This document shows, one piece after another, positions 24,765 through 33,702 of a stretch of 64,000 nt of DNA. Every line of letters starts with the position of its first letter. Positions within the stretch are counted from its first letter, which is position 1. The stretch spans positions 1 through 64,000 of the forward strand of contig NZ_JABSOE010000019.1 in assembly GCF_013618865.1 (NCBI RefSeq), read 5' to 3'. The notes below the pieces were generated by a model that saw nothing but the letters and a program-made list of their open reading frames with translations, ran no database searches and was not told the DNA's origin. Source of the stretch: Phocaeicola faecicola (GTDB lineage: Bacteria; Bacteroidota; Bacteroidia; Bacteroidales; Bacteroidaceae). Position numbers and translations under genes: made by a program.

Positions 24765-25976
24765 TCAATGATTATGTGTATGTCCCGGAATGGCATTGGC
24801 CGCAGAAGCCAGTTTTACATGAATAGCCCCCTGAACTACGATTTCTTCTCCTCCTTTCAGACCGGAAAGCACCTCTACGCGGCCTCCGTTGGATGCACCG
24901 ATCCGTACCTCAACCTTCTGGTAGCAGTCCGCATCCAGTTTCTGATACACAAAATAGGTACCCTGTTCTTCGGTCAGCGCACTGACCGGAAGCGAGATTA
25001 CTCCGTTCCGTTCTTCACCCAACAGGAATATTTCGGCGAATGCCCCCGGAAGCAAGTCACCCCGGTTATCCAGTTCGAAAGTCACCGGAATATAGAGAGA
25101 AGAATTTCCTGAAGTACGTCCATACGACAGCAAACGACCATTCAAGTCCTCCAGTCGATAAGTCCGGTCTCCATAATTTGTCCGGAAATTAGCCGAAACC
25201 ACCGAGCGGAGATTCGGATAAAAGCGTTCAGATACATCCGCACGAAGCTGCAGACGACGGGAACGGGTTACACTCAGCAGCGACTGTCCTACAGTCACAT
25301 AATCTCCTTCTTTTACCAGACAAGCCTTGACATATCCTCCTACCGGTGAAACGACAGCCACTCCCCGTCCGTTCTTGCCGGGCGACAAAGCTTCGTAAGC
25401 GATTCTGGCGTTTTCATAATTTTCTCTCAACTGATTGAAATCTTTCTGCGATACAATCTGTTTGTCCACCAGTTTGGCAGCCCGTTCATATTCGGCCTTG
25501 GCGGTTTCATACGCAATCCGGGCACGCTTAACAGGATCTCCATCCTGCAGATTATCGGCAGAGACAGTCAGCAAAGTCGCATGCTCCGCCACCTGACTAC
25601 CTTCAGTCAGTGTACGGGCAAAAGAAACCACCCCCGACACACTGGCCACCACCGTCACCTCATCTCCCTGGGCCGAAAGCAACTGGCCGCTGGCAGGGAT
25701 GACCTGCCGGAATGTGCCCGGCTCGATTTTCATGACCTCTACTCCTGCAGCCTTGGCCTTTTCGGCAGTAAGAACAATTTCTCCCGAATGTCCTTCATGA
25801 CTTTCTTCCTGATGAAGCGCTGCCTCATGTTCCTCGTGATTATGACCTTCATGACCCTCTTCCTGATGAAGCGCCGCTTCATGTTCCTCGTGGTTATGAC
25901 CCTCATGTCCGTGGCCGGAACAACTTCCCATAAAGAGCCCCAGTGCACAGATCCCCATCCAAAAATTATATTTCAT
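24765..25976 (-). CDS. RND periplasmic adaptor with duplicated His-rich N-terminus
   Basis: This 403-residue membrane-fusion protein (CusB/CzcB type) is a predicted lipoprotein (LFMGSCSG, Cys19). Residues ~20-65 carry a tandem, nearly perfect ~21-residue repeat: HEGHNHEEHEAALHQEEGHE, then HEGHNHEEHEAALHQEESHE. This is a His/Glu-rich metal-binding tail. The canonical domains follow: barrel-sandwich (VTVVASVSGVVSFARTLTEGSQVAEHATLLTVSADNL), alpha-hairpin (ARIAYETAKAEYERAAKLVDKQIVSQKDFNQL), and beta-barrel (LQLRADVSERFYPNLRS). It lies 122 bases after the DUF6769 gene and hands metal to the pump encoded next. Confidence 0.92.
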   Translation of the reverse strand: MKYNFWMGICALGLFMGSCSGHGHEGHNHEEHEAALHQEEGHEGHNHEEHEAALHQEESHEGHSGEIVLTAEKAKAAGVEVMKIEPGTFRQVIPASGQLLSAQGDEVTVVASVSGVVSFARTLTEGSQVAEHATLLTVSADNLQDGDPVKRARIAYETAKAEYERAAKLVDKQIVSQKDFNQLRENYENARIAYEALSPGKNGRGVAVVSPVGGYVKACLVKEGDYVTVGQSLLSVTRSRRLQLRADVSERFYPNLRSVVSANFRTNYGDRTYRLEDLNGRLLSYGRTSGNSSLYIPVTFELDNRGDLLPGAFAEIFLLGEERNGVISLPVSALTEEQGTYFVYQKLDADCYQKVEVRIGASNGGRVEVLSGLKGGEEIVVQGAIHVKLASAANAIPGHTHNH

Positions 25977-26098
25977 GGCAATAAATATATAATAGTAAAA
26001 TTAAAACAGTTATCTTCTGAATTCACACACAAAGATACATGCCTCCCCGTGCAAACGGGTTGCATCATACCTCTTGACAGACCTGTGTCAGACCGTCA

Positions 26099-26533
26099 TT
26101 ACAAAGAGAAGAAGAAAGAAGGAGGCGCACGGAGTCCACTGGCCCGCAACACATTACGGGCATACAGACGTTCCACATAAATCCCTTTTTCCTGAGAAGA
26201 AGAGACTTCCGGAAGCATCCACGTGCGACAAGTAGTCAGAAATGAATATAATATCGAATAAAAAGAATAATCGGGACCGACATCCTCCGAATGATTATCG
26301 GAAGAAGCAAACTGAAGGTTGGTAGCGCAACTGCCCCCACAGCAATTGTGAGCGGCATTCTCAGCCGGCGTATCGTGCGGACACGAGTCCTTTTCACCGT
26401 GTACGGCACACAATACCTCCCAGTCGGACTGCAAGCAAAGATTGTCTGCATGATGATGATGGGGAAATACAGCCACCACCTGTGTCAGCACACAGATGAC
26501 CAGTAACAGATATGACTTAAATTCCCTTTTCAT
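26099..26533 (-). CDS. DUF6769-like Cys/His-rich exported protein
   Basis: This 144-residue protein heads the metal efflux operon. An N-terminal hydrophobic segment (SYLLLVICVLTQVVAVFP) is followed immediately by HHHHADNLCLQSDWEVLCAVHGEKDSCPHD and NCCGGSCATN. Eight Cys and several His lie within 70 residues, an obvious metal-binding pattern. The C-terminus is hydrophobic (PPSFFFSL). Proteins of this kind recur upstream of CusBA-type pumps in Bacteroidetes. A periplasmic metal chaperone or sensor is plausible, but no function is established that I know of. Confidence 0.75.
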   Translation of the reverse strand: MKREFKSYLLLVICVLTQVVAVFPHHHHADNLCLQSDWEVLCAVHGEKDSCPHDTPAENAAHNCCGGSCATNLQFASSDNHSEDVGPDYSFYSILYSFLTTCRTWMLPEVSSSQEKGIYVERLYARNVLRASGLRAPPSFFFSL

Positions 26534-26560
26534 CGCTCATTCTTACTTATAAAACAAGCG

Positions 26561-26592
26561 CAAAAATAATGAAAAAAGTACACCCGCTCAAA
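26561..26592 (-). promoter_or_regulatory. Promoter of the metal efflux operon
   Basis: TTTG (26589-26592) and TATTTTTG (26561-26568) on the minus strand are 20 bases apart, 28 bases before the first gene of the operon. I see no clear operator palindrome beside it. Confidence 0.65.
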
Positions 26593-26612
26593 TCTTTTTC
26601 ACGCACACATAC

Positions 26613-26661
26613 TAAAAAAACAAAATAACCCCTATCTCAAACTACAGTGATAGAGGTTATT
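26613..26661 (-). terminator. Terminator of the fumarase gene
   Basis: AATAACC.CTATC (26624-26636) pairs with GATAG.GGTTATT (26649-26661). On the minus strand the hairpin is followed by TTGTTTTTTT. It separates fumarase from the metal efflux operon. Confidence 0.8.
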
Positions 26662-26728
26662 CCTATGGGGAGAAAGAATGACTTCCCCTCCCCTTTCATA
26701 AATATGTCAAATGCTCAAATCCGTAAAA

Positions 26729-28372
26729 TTATTTACAGTTTCCTGCACAACGGGGCTTAATCTGCTTGAAGAAATCATTGCCCTTATTATCCACCAGAAT
26801 AAATGCAGGGAAATCTTCTACTTCAATCTTCCAGATAGCTTCCATACCCAATTCCGGATATTCTACGCATTCAATGCTCTTGATGTTGTTCTGAGCCAGG
26901 ATAGCAGCCGGACCACCGATAGATCCCAGGTAGAAACCACCGTGCTTCTTACAAGCATCAGTTACCGCCTGGCTACGGTTACCCTTCGCCAACATGATCA
27001 TAGAACCACCGTGACTCTGGAACAGGTCTACATACGGGTCCATACGTCCGGCAGTAGTCGGTCCCATAGAACCGCACGCCATACCGGTAGGAGTCTTGGC
27101 CGGACCAGCATAATAAATAGGATGATCCTTGATATACTGAGGCAAATCTTCGCCGCGGTCGAGACGTTCTTTCAGTTTTGCATGAGCGATGTCACGTCCT
27201 ACGATAATAGTACCGTTCAAAGACAGACGGGTAGCTACCGGATACTTATCCAGTTCAGCCAGGATTTCCGACATCGGACGGTTCAGGTCGATGCGTACTG
27301 CATTGCCTTCACCAGCCTGACGCAATTCTTCCGGAATCAGTTCACCCGGATTAGAGTCGAGTTTTTCAATCCAGATACCGTCCTTATTGATCTTACAACG
27401 GATGTTACGGTCTGCCGAGCAAGAAACACCCAGACCTACCGGACAAGAAGCTCCGTGACGAGGCAAGCGGATGATGCGTACATCATGTGCATAATACTTA
27501 CCGCCGAACTGAGCACCGAGACCGATACGATGTGCTTCTTCCAACACCTGTTTTTCCAGTTCTACATCGCGGAAAGCACGTCCGTACTCATTTCCGGTAG
27601 TAGGCAGATTATCATAAAAACGAGTAGAAGCCAGTTTCACAGTCAGCAGGTTCTTTTCAGCCGATGTACCACCGATTACAAATGCAATGTGGTAAGGAGG
27701 ACAAGCAGCTGTACCCAGAGTCTTCATTTTCTCAACCAGGAAAGGAACCAGAGTAGCCGGATTCAGGATAGCCTTGGTTTCCTGATACAGATAAGTCTTG
27801 TTGGCAGAACCACCACCCTTAGTCACGCACAGGAATTCATATTCCATTCCCTGAGTAGCCTCAATATCAATCTGAGCCGGCAAGTTGCAACGGGTGTTCA
27901 CTTCCTCATACATGGTAAGAGGAGCATTCTGAGAATAACGCAGGTTTTCTTCCGTATAAGTCTTGTATACACCCAGTGAAAGAGCTTCTTCGTCACAGTA
28001 TCCAGTCCATACCTGCTGTCCTTTTTCACCGTGGATAATTGCCGTACCAGTATCCTGACAGAAAGGCAAAACACCCTTGGCAGCCACTTCCGCATTGCGT
28101 AAGAAAGTCAGCGCCACATACTTATCGTTATCGCTAGCTTCCGGGTCGGTCAGAATCTTAGCTACCTGTTCGTTATGAGAACGGCGCAGCATAAAAGACA
28201 CATCACGAAAAGCAGCATTCGCCATTGCTGTCAAACCTTCCTTTTCGATTTTCAGGATAGGTTTTCCTTCAAACTCGCTTACAGAAACATAGTCCTTGGT
28301 AAGCAAATAATATTCAGTCGTATCATGTCCGTGTTCGAACATTGGCTGATACTTGAATTCAGGTGTTGCCAT
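26729..28372 (-). CDS. Class I fumarate hydratase (iron-sulfur)
   Basis: This 547-residue cytoplasmic enzyme interconverts fumarate and malate in the reductive branch used by Bacteroides to make succinate. It is a full-length class I enzyme with fused alpha and beta domains. Cys residues that hold the [4Fe-4S] cluster are in [37 protein letters not shown] and a conserved beta-domain part contains [48 protein letters not shown] and [14 protein letters not shown] are further family blocks. Monocistronic, with terminator downstream and a -7 box upstream. Confidence 0.95.
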   Translation of the reverse strand: MATPEFKYQPMFEHGHDTTEYYLLTKDYVSVSEFEGKPILKIEKEGLTAMANAAFRDVSFMLRRSHNEQVAKILTDPEASDNDKYVALTFLRNAEVAAKGVLPFCQDTGTAIIHGEKGQQVWTGYCDEEALSLGVYKTYTEENLRYSQNAPLTMYEEVNTRCNLPAQIDIEATQGMEYEFLCVTKGGGSANKTYLYQETKAILNPATLVPFLVEKMKTLGTAACPPYHIAFVIGGTSAEKNLLTVKLASTRFYDNLPTTGNEYGRAFRDVELEKQVLEEAHRIGLGAQFGGKYYAHDVRIIRLPRHGASCPVGLGVSCSADRNIRCKINKDGIWIEKLDSNPGELIPEELRQAGEGNAVRIDLNRPMSEILAELDKYPVATRLSLNGTIIVGRDIAHAKLKERLDRGEDLPQYIKDHPIYYAGPAKTPTGMACGSMGPTTAGRMDPYVDLFQSHGGSMIMLAKGNRSQAVTDACKKHGGFYLGSIGGPAAILAQNNIKSIECVEYPELGMEAIWKIEVEDFPAFILVDNKGNDFFKQIKPRCAGNCK

Positions 28373-28405
28373 AATATAAAATATTAATTGTTAGTTATAG
28401 TGACA

Positions 28406-28413
28406 CAAAGTTA
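28406..28413 (-). promoter_or_regulatory. Probable -7 element of the fumarase gene
   Basis: TAACTTTG on the minus strand, 34 bases before the start codon, fits TAnnTTTG. A partly overlapping TACTTTG lies just upstream. Confidence 0.5.
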
Positions 28414-28470
28414 CAAAGTATTATTGAAATTTTTCCTTAATGAAGATAAAAATATTTCCTTTTCTGCCGG

Positions 28471-30180
28471 TCAGTCCATGGCCCGGAGCAAATCCCGCTG
28501 CAATACATCCACTCCCGGGAAACCGACATAACGGTCCTGCAACTTACCATCGTAGCTGATGATCAGGTAGCCCGGTATCCCCGTAATCCCGTACGAACGG
28601 CACAGATACTCCCACTGCCTCTGCGTCAGCCGGTAATGGATTCCATTCATCTCAGCAATTGCCGCCAGCCACTCCCGCTCGGGGGAAGAAGGAGGTGTCA
28701 GATAAATATACGTCACATCCATTCCCGCCAGTTTCTTTTTCAGCCAGCCAATGGCCTTCATGCTCTTCCGGCAAGGTCCGCACCACGTAGCCCAGAAATC
28801 AACCAGGATAGCTCTTCCCTTATGTCCGGAAATAATCTCCGGCAAAATATCCGCTCCCTGCACCAGGGTATCCAGACGGGCTATCACATACGTTTCCGAA
28901 GCCTTCGCCTGTTCGGCCACTGCCTGTAAGTCTTGCAGTCTGTTCTTCACATAGGTTCCGATTTCCGGATTGGCTATCTTGCCCAACTCTTTCCGGTCGG
29001 CAGCGCCCAATGTATGCTGTTCCTGCATCTTCCGATACACCTCACGGGCCACCTTCATATCCTCCCAGCAATCCACTGCCTGTCCCTGCTCACGCTCCAT
29101 CCGGCTCAGATAAGTCATATAGCCTTGCGCATAACGAAGCCACAAAGGATTCTCCGGCAACCATTCCGTACCGTCCGCTCCGGCAGCCAGCCAGGCACTC
29201 AAACGCTGATTGGCCTGAAGATAAGTCTTGCAGGCATTTCCGACAGCCTCATCGCCCTCCATTCTTCTTTCCGCCTTCTCCACTTCATCCCATCCGCTCA
29301 TCTTCAACGGATAAGTTCCCAGAGAAAGGTCCGAGTTGATGGCCGAAGCCGCCCCGTCAAACCAAGCCTTCCGTACTCCCCGGAATTCCTCTTTCAGCAG
29401 ACGCGATGCCGACATGCTCAATCGGGGCAGATGCACATATACCGTCAGTTCCTTTCCCGGCACCAGAAACAGGTTCAGTTTTCCCTGATTGATATTCAGT
29501 TCCGCTCCTCCGGGCAGCAGCAAGTCGGCCTCAATATGGAACGACCCATCCTGACGTATTTTCACAGCCTCTCCGCTCAGGCTGCCTCCCAGCCAGTCGT
29601 TGAAGCGGAAGGACGCCTTGACTTCCATACCCTCGTCATACCCCAGTACATACCCGTTGATCACCGTTTTTCCGGCCCGCAATACCGGTTCGGGAAGTAC
29701 CTCCTCCCTCCGGTCCGGTTCCGTCTGCAAGAAACTCGGTACATACACATAAGGCTCTTTCCGGGTCAACTGAACTCCCCAGATGCTCCATCCCTCTTCC
29801 TTTTCCAGAAAATCGAGGACATGCACTCCCTGTGGAACCGGAGGAAAGAAAAGACTCATCAGGTGACTTCCCGAATCCCCGATCTGTTCCGGCTCGGTCT
29901 TCCCATCCACAGATACGTGCTCCGCCTTCTGCAAGAGCAGTTCCTGAGAAGCCGTCTTCAGTACCGTATTCGACGAAATGACCACAGCCTCCCCCGGATT
30001 TCCATACACCATCACATCCACCTGCGTATCCTCCATTCCCTGAACGATCCGCTTGATTTCTATCTTCGAAGTATTCGACGTAATAAAACGAGGCAAATTC
30101 ACCTCACGCCGGTGATAAGCGTTTGCCTGCAGTAAGATGCAGCACAAAGCGCAAATCGCCAACCAATATTTTTTCCACAT
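28471..30180 (-). CDS. TlpA-like thioredoxin-fold protein with large N-terminal domain
   Basis: This 569-residue exported protein begins MWKKYWLAICALCCILLQANA, a signal peptide; a longer frame to 30240 would overlap the upstream gene and hide the signal. The N-terminal ~430 residues resemble other Bacteroidetes TlpA proteins with DUF4369-like, helix-rich parts. The thioredoxin domain near ~455-569 has RAILVDFWATWCGPCRKSMKAI with the CxxC redox pair, and the cis-Pro loop ITGIPGYLIISYDG. It probably acts as a periplasmic disulfide reductase or isomerase. It starts 16 bases after the DUF4954 gene, so the two form an operon. Confidence 0.85.
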   Translation of the reverse strand: MWKKYWLAICALCCILLQANAYHRREVNLPRFITSNTSKIEIKRIVQGMEDTQVDVMVYGNPGEAVVISSNTVLKTASQELLLQKAEHVSVDGKTEPEQIGDSGSHLMSLFFPPVPQGVHVLDFLEKEEGWSIWGVQLTRKEPYVYVPSFLQTEPDRREEVLPEPVLRAGKTVINGYVLGYDEGMEVKASFRFNDWLGGSLSGEAVKIRQDGSFHIEADLLLPGGAELNINQGKLNLFLVPGKELTVYVHLPRLSMSASRLLKEEFRGVRKAWFDGAASAINSDLSLGTYPLKMSGWDEVEKAERRMEGDEAVGNACKTYLQANQRLSAWLAAGADGTEWLPENPLWLRYAQGYMTYLSRMEREQGQAVDCWEDMKVAREVYRKMQEQHTLGAADRKELGKIANPEIGTYVKNRLQDLQAVAEQAKASETYVIARLDTLVQGADILPEIISGHKGRAILVDFWATWCGPCRKSMKAIGWLKKKLAGMDVTYIYLTPPSSPEREWLAAIAEMNGIHYRLTQRQWEYLCRSYGITGIPGYLIISYDGKLQDRYVGFPGVDVLQRDLLRAMD

Positions 30181-30196
30181 ATTCCAATTAAAATCT

Positions 30197-32197
30197 TCAG
30201 TTCTTCTGTAATAACGGCTGCAGACGATCCAGCAATTCATTTCCCAGATCTGTCTTTATCCGGATATGTTCCAGGACAGCCATCACGAACGGATTACTTT
30301 CAAATGCCCCACGCACCTGTTCAAAATCCTGCTGCTGTTCCGCCTTGTCTCCATCGGCTCCGAATCCGGTCATTGAAGTCAGTGAGAATTCCTTCTTCGC
30401 ATCCTCATACACCATCCGGTCGAGGCGCACGACGGCTTCCTGCCACTGCGTCACAATGGCCGCAATCTCCCTGGCAGTGATCTTGTCAGGCTCCAGGCCA
30501 TAGAATTCCAGCATCTTGCCATAAGCCCAGGTCCATTCATACGTATAATAAAGCTTGTGCATCTCCACAAAGCGTGCATGAATCTCTTCCATCGACTTCA
30601 AACGGCCCGACTCCACGTCCTCCATCAGACGCTCAATCTCACTCTTCGGAGCAATCAGTCCGGAAATGTCCACCCATTCTCCCGTTCCGACCGGAACATC
30701 CGGCAGCAGCCTCTTCCGGATATCCTCATCCGATGCAAACTGCAGGTTCTCCAGGCGCTTGATCACCGAATTTCCCAAGAATTTATGAATCGCCGTCTCA
30801 TAAAATCCGATTCCCTTGTTCAGGGCCACATTCTTTATCTTCGCACTCTGATAAGAATAGATTTCCGAAGTCTCTCCCGATACCCGGGCCAGATTCTTCA
30901 GAATCTCCCTTCCTTTCATCATCTTCTGAATGGTATACGGACTCAGCAGGTTATAATTAATCTGATCCAGACGGTCCGGATCTTTACGCAAATCTCTTTT
31001 CGGCCATTTCTGGGCATCACGGATGGTACCCACGCTCCGCAGGTTCACTCCCGGCACCAGATACGTAGTATTCTTATCCTCTATCAGATACGAAAAAGGC
31101 AGGTCAGAAGTATCCGGATGTTTCACATGACGTCCCATCACCAGTGAAAAGGCTCCGATACGCGCCGGCCACAGAATATAAGAATCGGAAGTTGTCTTGG
31201 CACCGCGCTCCAGCGCTCCCTGATGAATCGGCCCTAATTTATACATGTGGTTGCTCTGGTTCGAACCCGATCCGGCATTCATAAACGAGAACATACCGGC
31301 AATCAGCAGGGTCGACTTATGGTGTGTCACCGTAAACGGTCCGGCAAAGATAGCGCACGCCTCTCCGTTCTCTTCCTGGCAATTACTGAAAAACAAGGAA
31401 TCAGAGGCCGAGTAATTATGCCCCATGTGGCAAGCCTGACCCACGAAACACCGGGTCAGCGTCGTACCGTCTTCGATACGCGAGCCGCTCGAAACAATAA
31501 AGTCATCACAGATTACTCCCTGTCCGATATGTACCGGATCGGCCTGATTGCTGTTGATTGAGCCATTTTTCAGACGTCCGGCTCCTTCTATCTCACAATA
31601 GTCCCCGATGCACACGTTCTTTATGTATCCGGAATCCACAATCGTCACGTGACTTCCAATCTTTCCGGTTTCCGAAGCCTTCTCCTCCACATAACCGGCA
31701 ACCAGTTCCTTCAGTTTCCCGATCAGTTGCGGACGATGGCGGTACAGCGCCATGATATAAGCCTGCTGTGCCGACAGACGGTCGTAAATCACCACCTCCC
31801 GTCCTCCGGTCTCGTTCAGGACCGAAACTTCCACTCCGTTTCCGAAAGCACTTTTGCGGTCGACCAGGATAATATCCACGTTCTCGATAAAGGTATGGTC
31901 CCCGATCTCGTAATTGGCAATGTAATTCTTCACATACTCAATGCAACAATCGTTACCCACCGTTACATTATGCAGCGTCACATACGACAGTCCGGCATGC
32001 TTCGCAATTCCCCCCGGAAGATGAAATTCACTTTCAAAAGTTCCCAGGTACACCTTACCCGAGAACCGGGCATGACATACATGATCTGGAGTAAATGCTT
32101 CAGCGACCCAAACTTCCGACCAATCTGCAGCAGTACAGGCCTGAGCCTCCAATTGTACAATTTCTTCCGGTCTCAAAGAGCGATAACTTCTTTCCAT
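30197..32197 (-). CDS. DUF4954 family protein (left-handed beta-helix)
   Basis: This 666-residue cytoplasmic protein is a conserved Bacteroidales family of unknown role. Residues ~60-380 show hexapeptide-like turns of a left-handed beta-helix: VTVGNDCCIEYVKNYIANYEIGDHTFIENVDIIL, IGSHVTIVDSGYIKNVCIGDYCEIEGAGRLKNGSI, IGQGVICDDFIVSSGSRIEDGTTLTRCFVGQACHMGHNYSASDSLFFSNC. This fold is shared with sugar-nucleotide acyl- and nucleotidyltransferases, which suggests enzymatic work on an acyl or sugar group. The C-terminal ~250 residues are helical. It is upstream of the TlpA-like gene in one operon. Confidence 0.85.
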   Translation of the reverse strand: MERSYRSLRPEEIVQLEAQACTAADWSEVWVAEAFTPDHVCHARFSGKVYLGTFESEFHLPGGIAKHAGLSYVTLHNVTVGNDCCIEYVKNYIANYEIGDHTFIENVDIILVDRKSAFGNGVEVSVLNETGGREVVIYDRLSAQQAYIMALYRHRPQLIGKLKELVAGYVEEKASETGKIGSHVTIVDSGYIKNVCIGDYCEIEGAGRLKNGSINSNQADPVHIGQGVICDDFIVSSGSRIEDGTTLTRCFVGQACHMGHNYSASDSLFFSNCQEENGEACAIFAGPFTVTHHKSTLLIAGMFSFMNAGSGSNQSNHMYKLGPIHQGALERGAKTTSDSYILWPARIGAFSLVMGRHVKHPDTSDLPFSYLIEDKNTTYLVPGVNLRSVGTIRDAQKWPKRDLRKDPDRLDQINYNLLSPYTIQKMMKGREILKNLARVSGETSEIYSYQSAKIKNVALNKGIGFYETAIHKFLGNSVIKRLENLQFASDEDIRKRLLPDVPVGTGEWVDISGLIAPKSEIERLMEDVESGRLKSMEEIHARFVEMHKLYYTYEWTWAYGKMLEFYGLEPDKITAREIAAIVTQWQEAVVRLDRMVYEDAKKEFSLTSMTGFGADGDKAEQQQDFEQVRGAFESNPFVMAVLEHIRIKTDLGNELLDRLQPLLQKN

Positions 32198-32315
32198 AAA
32201 TACCTATTCCGTTTAGTTATATAATATAAAGCCTCCTAACAAACAAAGTGACAGACCTGTGAAGCCAACTGCCATCATTCCGCCACACGATCCGTCACTC
32301 TGCCCGATTTGTCCT

Positions 32316-33569
32316 TTATTCTTCGTACGTCTGATAGAGGAAGTCATTATACGGGTACTTCTGTACATGAAGTTCCTTGACTTTCTTGTAAATGACTTCT
32401 CTCAATTCGTCAATATTCAACTTATTCTTTGCCGAGATGAAAATGCAGTTCTCATTCATCTTCGCCATCCAGGTGCTCATCAACTCTTCCAGCGTAATGT
32501 TTTCCTTTGTCTTCGGAGTCAGGTCATCGGCGGCTTTTTCCACATAAGTATAAGCATCAATCTTATTGAAAATAATCATGGTCGGCTTTCCGCCCGCTCC
32601 CAGATCGGCGATTGTCTTGTCCACCACCTTGATCTGTTCCTCAAAGTCGGGATGTGAGATATCCACTACATGCAGCAGCAGGTCGGCCTCGCGCACCTCA
32701 TCCAGTGTCGACTTGAAAGAATCTACCAGGTCGGTAGGCAACTTCCGGATAAATCCGACTGTATCCGACAGCAGGAAAGGCAGGTTGTCGATAATCACCT
32801 TGCGCACCGTCGTATCGAGGGTTGCAAACAACTTGTTTTCTGCAAAGACATCACTCTTTGCCATCAGGTTCATCAAGGTCGATTTTCCGACGTTGGTATA
32901 TCCCACAAGGGCCACACGGATCAGACGGCCGCGGTTCTTGCGCTGCGTACTTTTCTGTGTATCAATCTCTGCCAGACGCTGCTTGAGCAACGACATACGG
33001 TTCAAGATGATACGGCGGTCCATTTCCAGCTGCGTTTCACCCGGTCCACGAAGTCCCACCGAACCTTTACCGCCGCCGGCACCGGAACCACCTCCCTGAC
33101 GTTCCAAGTGTGTCCACAGACGCTGCAGGCGCGGCAACATGTATTTATATTGTGCCAGTTCCACCTGTGTCTTGGCATTTGCGGTCTGCGCACGCATGGC
33201 AAAAATATCCAATATCAATGAAGTACGGTCAAGAATCTTCACCTTCAGCTCATTTTCAATGTTACGAATCTGCTTCGCCGAAAGTTCATCATCGAATATC
33301 ACCATACCGATTTCTGTCTCTTTCTCCTCATTCTGCAGTTCCAGGTATTCCTTTATCTCCTGCAATTTTCCCTTTCCCACATAAGAAACCGAGCTGGGAG
33401 TATCCAGTTTTTGTGTAAAACGCTTTACCACCTCCGCTCCGGCAGTCTCTGCAAGAAAAGCCAGTTCATCCAAATATTCATTGGTTTTACGTTCATTCTG
33501 AGACTGAGTAATCAATCCCACCAAAACAGCCTTTTCGGTCTGTGCTTCAGATATTACAAATTCTTTCAT
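32316..33569 (-). CDS. hflX: GTPase HflX
   Basis: This 417-residue ribosome-associated GTPase is known to split stalled or heat-damaged 70S ribosomes. The N-terminal HflX domain has ETAGAEVVKRFTQKLDTPSSVSYVGKGKLQEI and DRTSLILDIFAMRAQTANAKTQVELAQYKYMLPRL. A Gly-rich linker (GGGSGAGGGKGSVGLRGPGETQLEMDRR) follows. The G domain has P-loop VALVGYTNVGKSTLMNLM, switch II DTVGFIRKLPTDLVDSFKSTL, and NKID. The full-length family order is present. It has a promoter-like box of its own. Confidence 0.95.
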   Translation of the reverse strand: MKEFVISEAQTEKAVLVGLITQSQNERKTNEYLDELAFLAETAGAEVVKRFTQKLDTPSSVSYVGKGKLQEIKEYLELQNEEKETEIGMVIFDDELSAKQIRNIENELKVKILDRTSLILDIFAMRAQTANAKTQVELAQYKYMLPRLQRLWTHLERQGGGSGAGGGKGSVGLRGPGETQLEMDRRIILNRMSLLKQRLAEIDTQKSTQRKNRGRLIRVALVGYTNVGKSTLMNLMAKSDVFAENKLFATLDTTVRKVIIDNLPFLLSDTVGFIRKLPTDLVDSFKSTLDEVREADLLLHVVDISHPDFEEQIKVVDKTIADLGAGGKPTMIIFNKIDAYTYVEKAADDLTPKTKENITLEELMSTWMAKMNENCIFISAKNKLNIDELREVIYKKVKELHVQKYPYNDFLYQTYEE

Positions 33570-33602
33570 TCAGTCTGTATACTACATAATTTCTAAACAT
33601 CG

Positions 33603-33634
33603 CAAATATACAGAAAAAGCGTGCATCTTATAAA
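33603..33634 (-). promoter_or_regulatory. Probable hflX promoter
   Basis: TATATTTG (33603-33610, minus strand) is preceded by TTTA at 33631-33634, 20 bases away. It overlaps the terminator of the silent susD gene. Confidence 0.5.
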
Positions 33635-33651
33635 GAGACGCACGCTTTTTT
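33614..33651. terminator. Bidirectional terminator between hflX and the first SusD gene
   Basis: GCGTGC (33619-33624) pairs with GCACGC (33640-33645) and is flanked by A5 on the left and T6 on the right, so it can act on both strands. It closes the silent susC/susD cassette transcribed leftwards. Confidence 0.75.
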
Positions 33652-33702
33652 ATTGCGGAATCTTAAAATTCCGGCCTAGTTTATGACAAATATATTTTTA
33701 TT

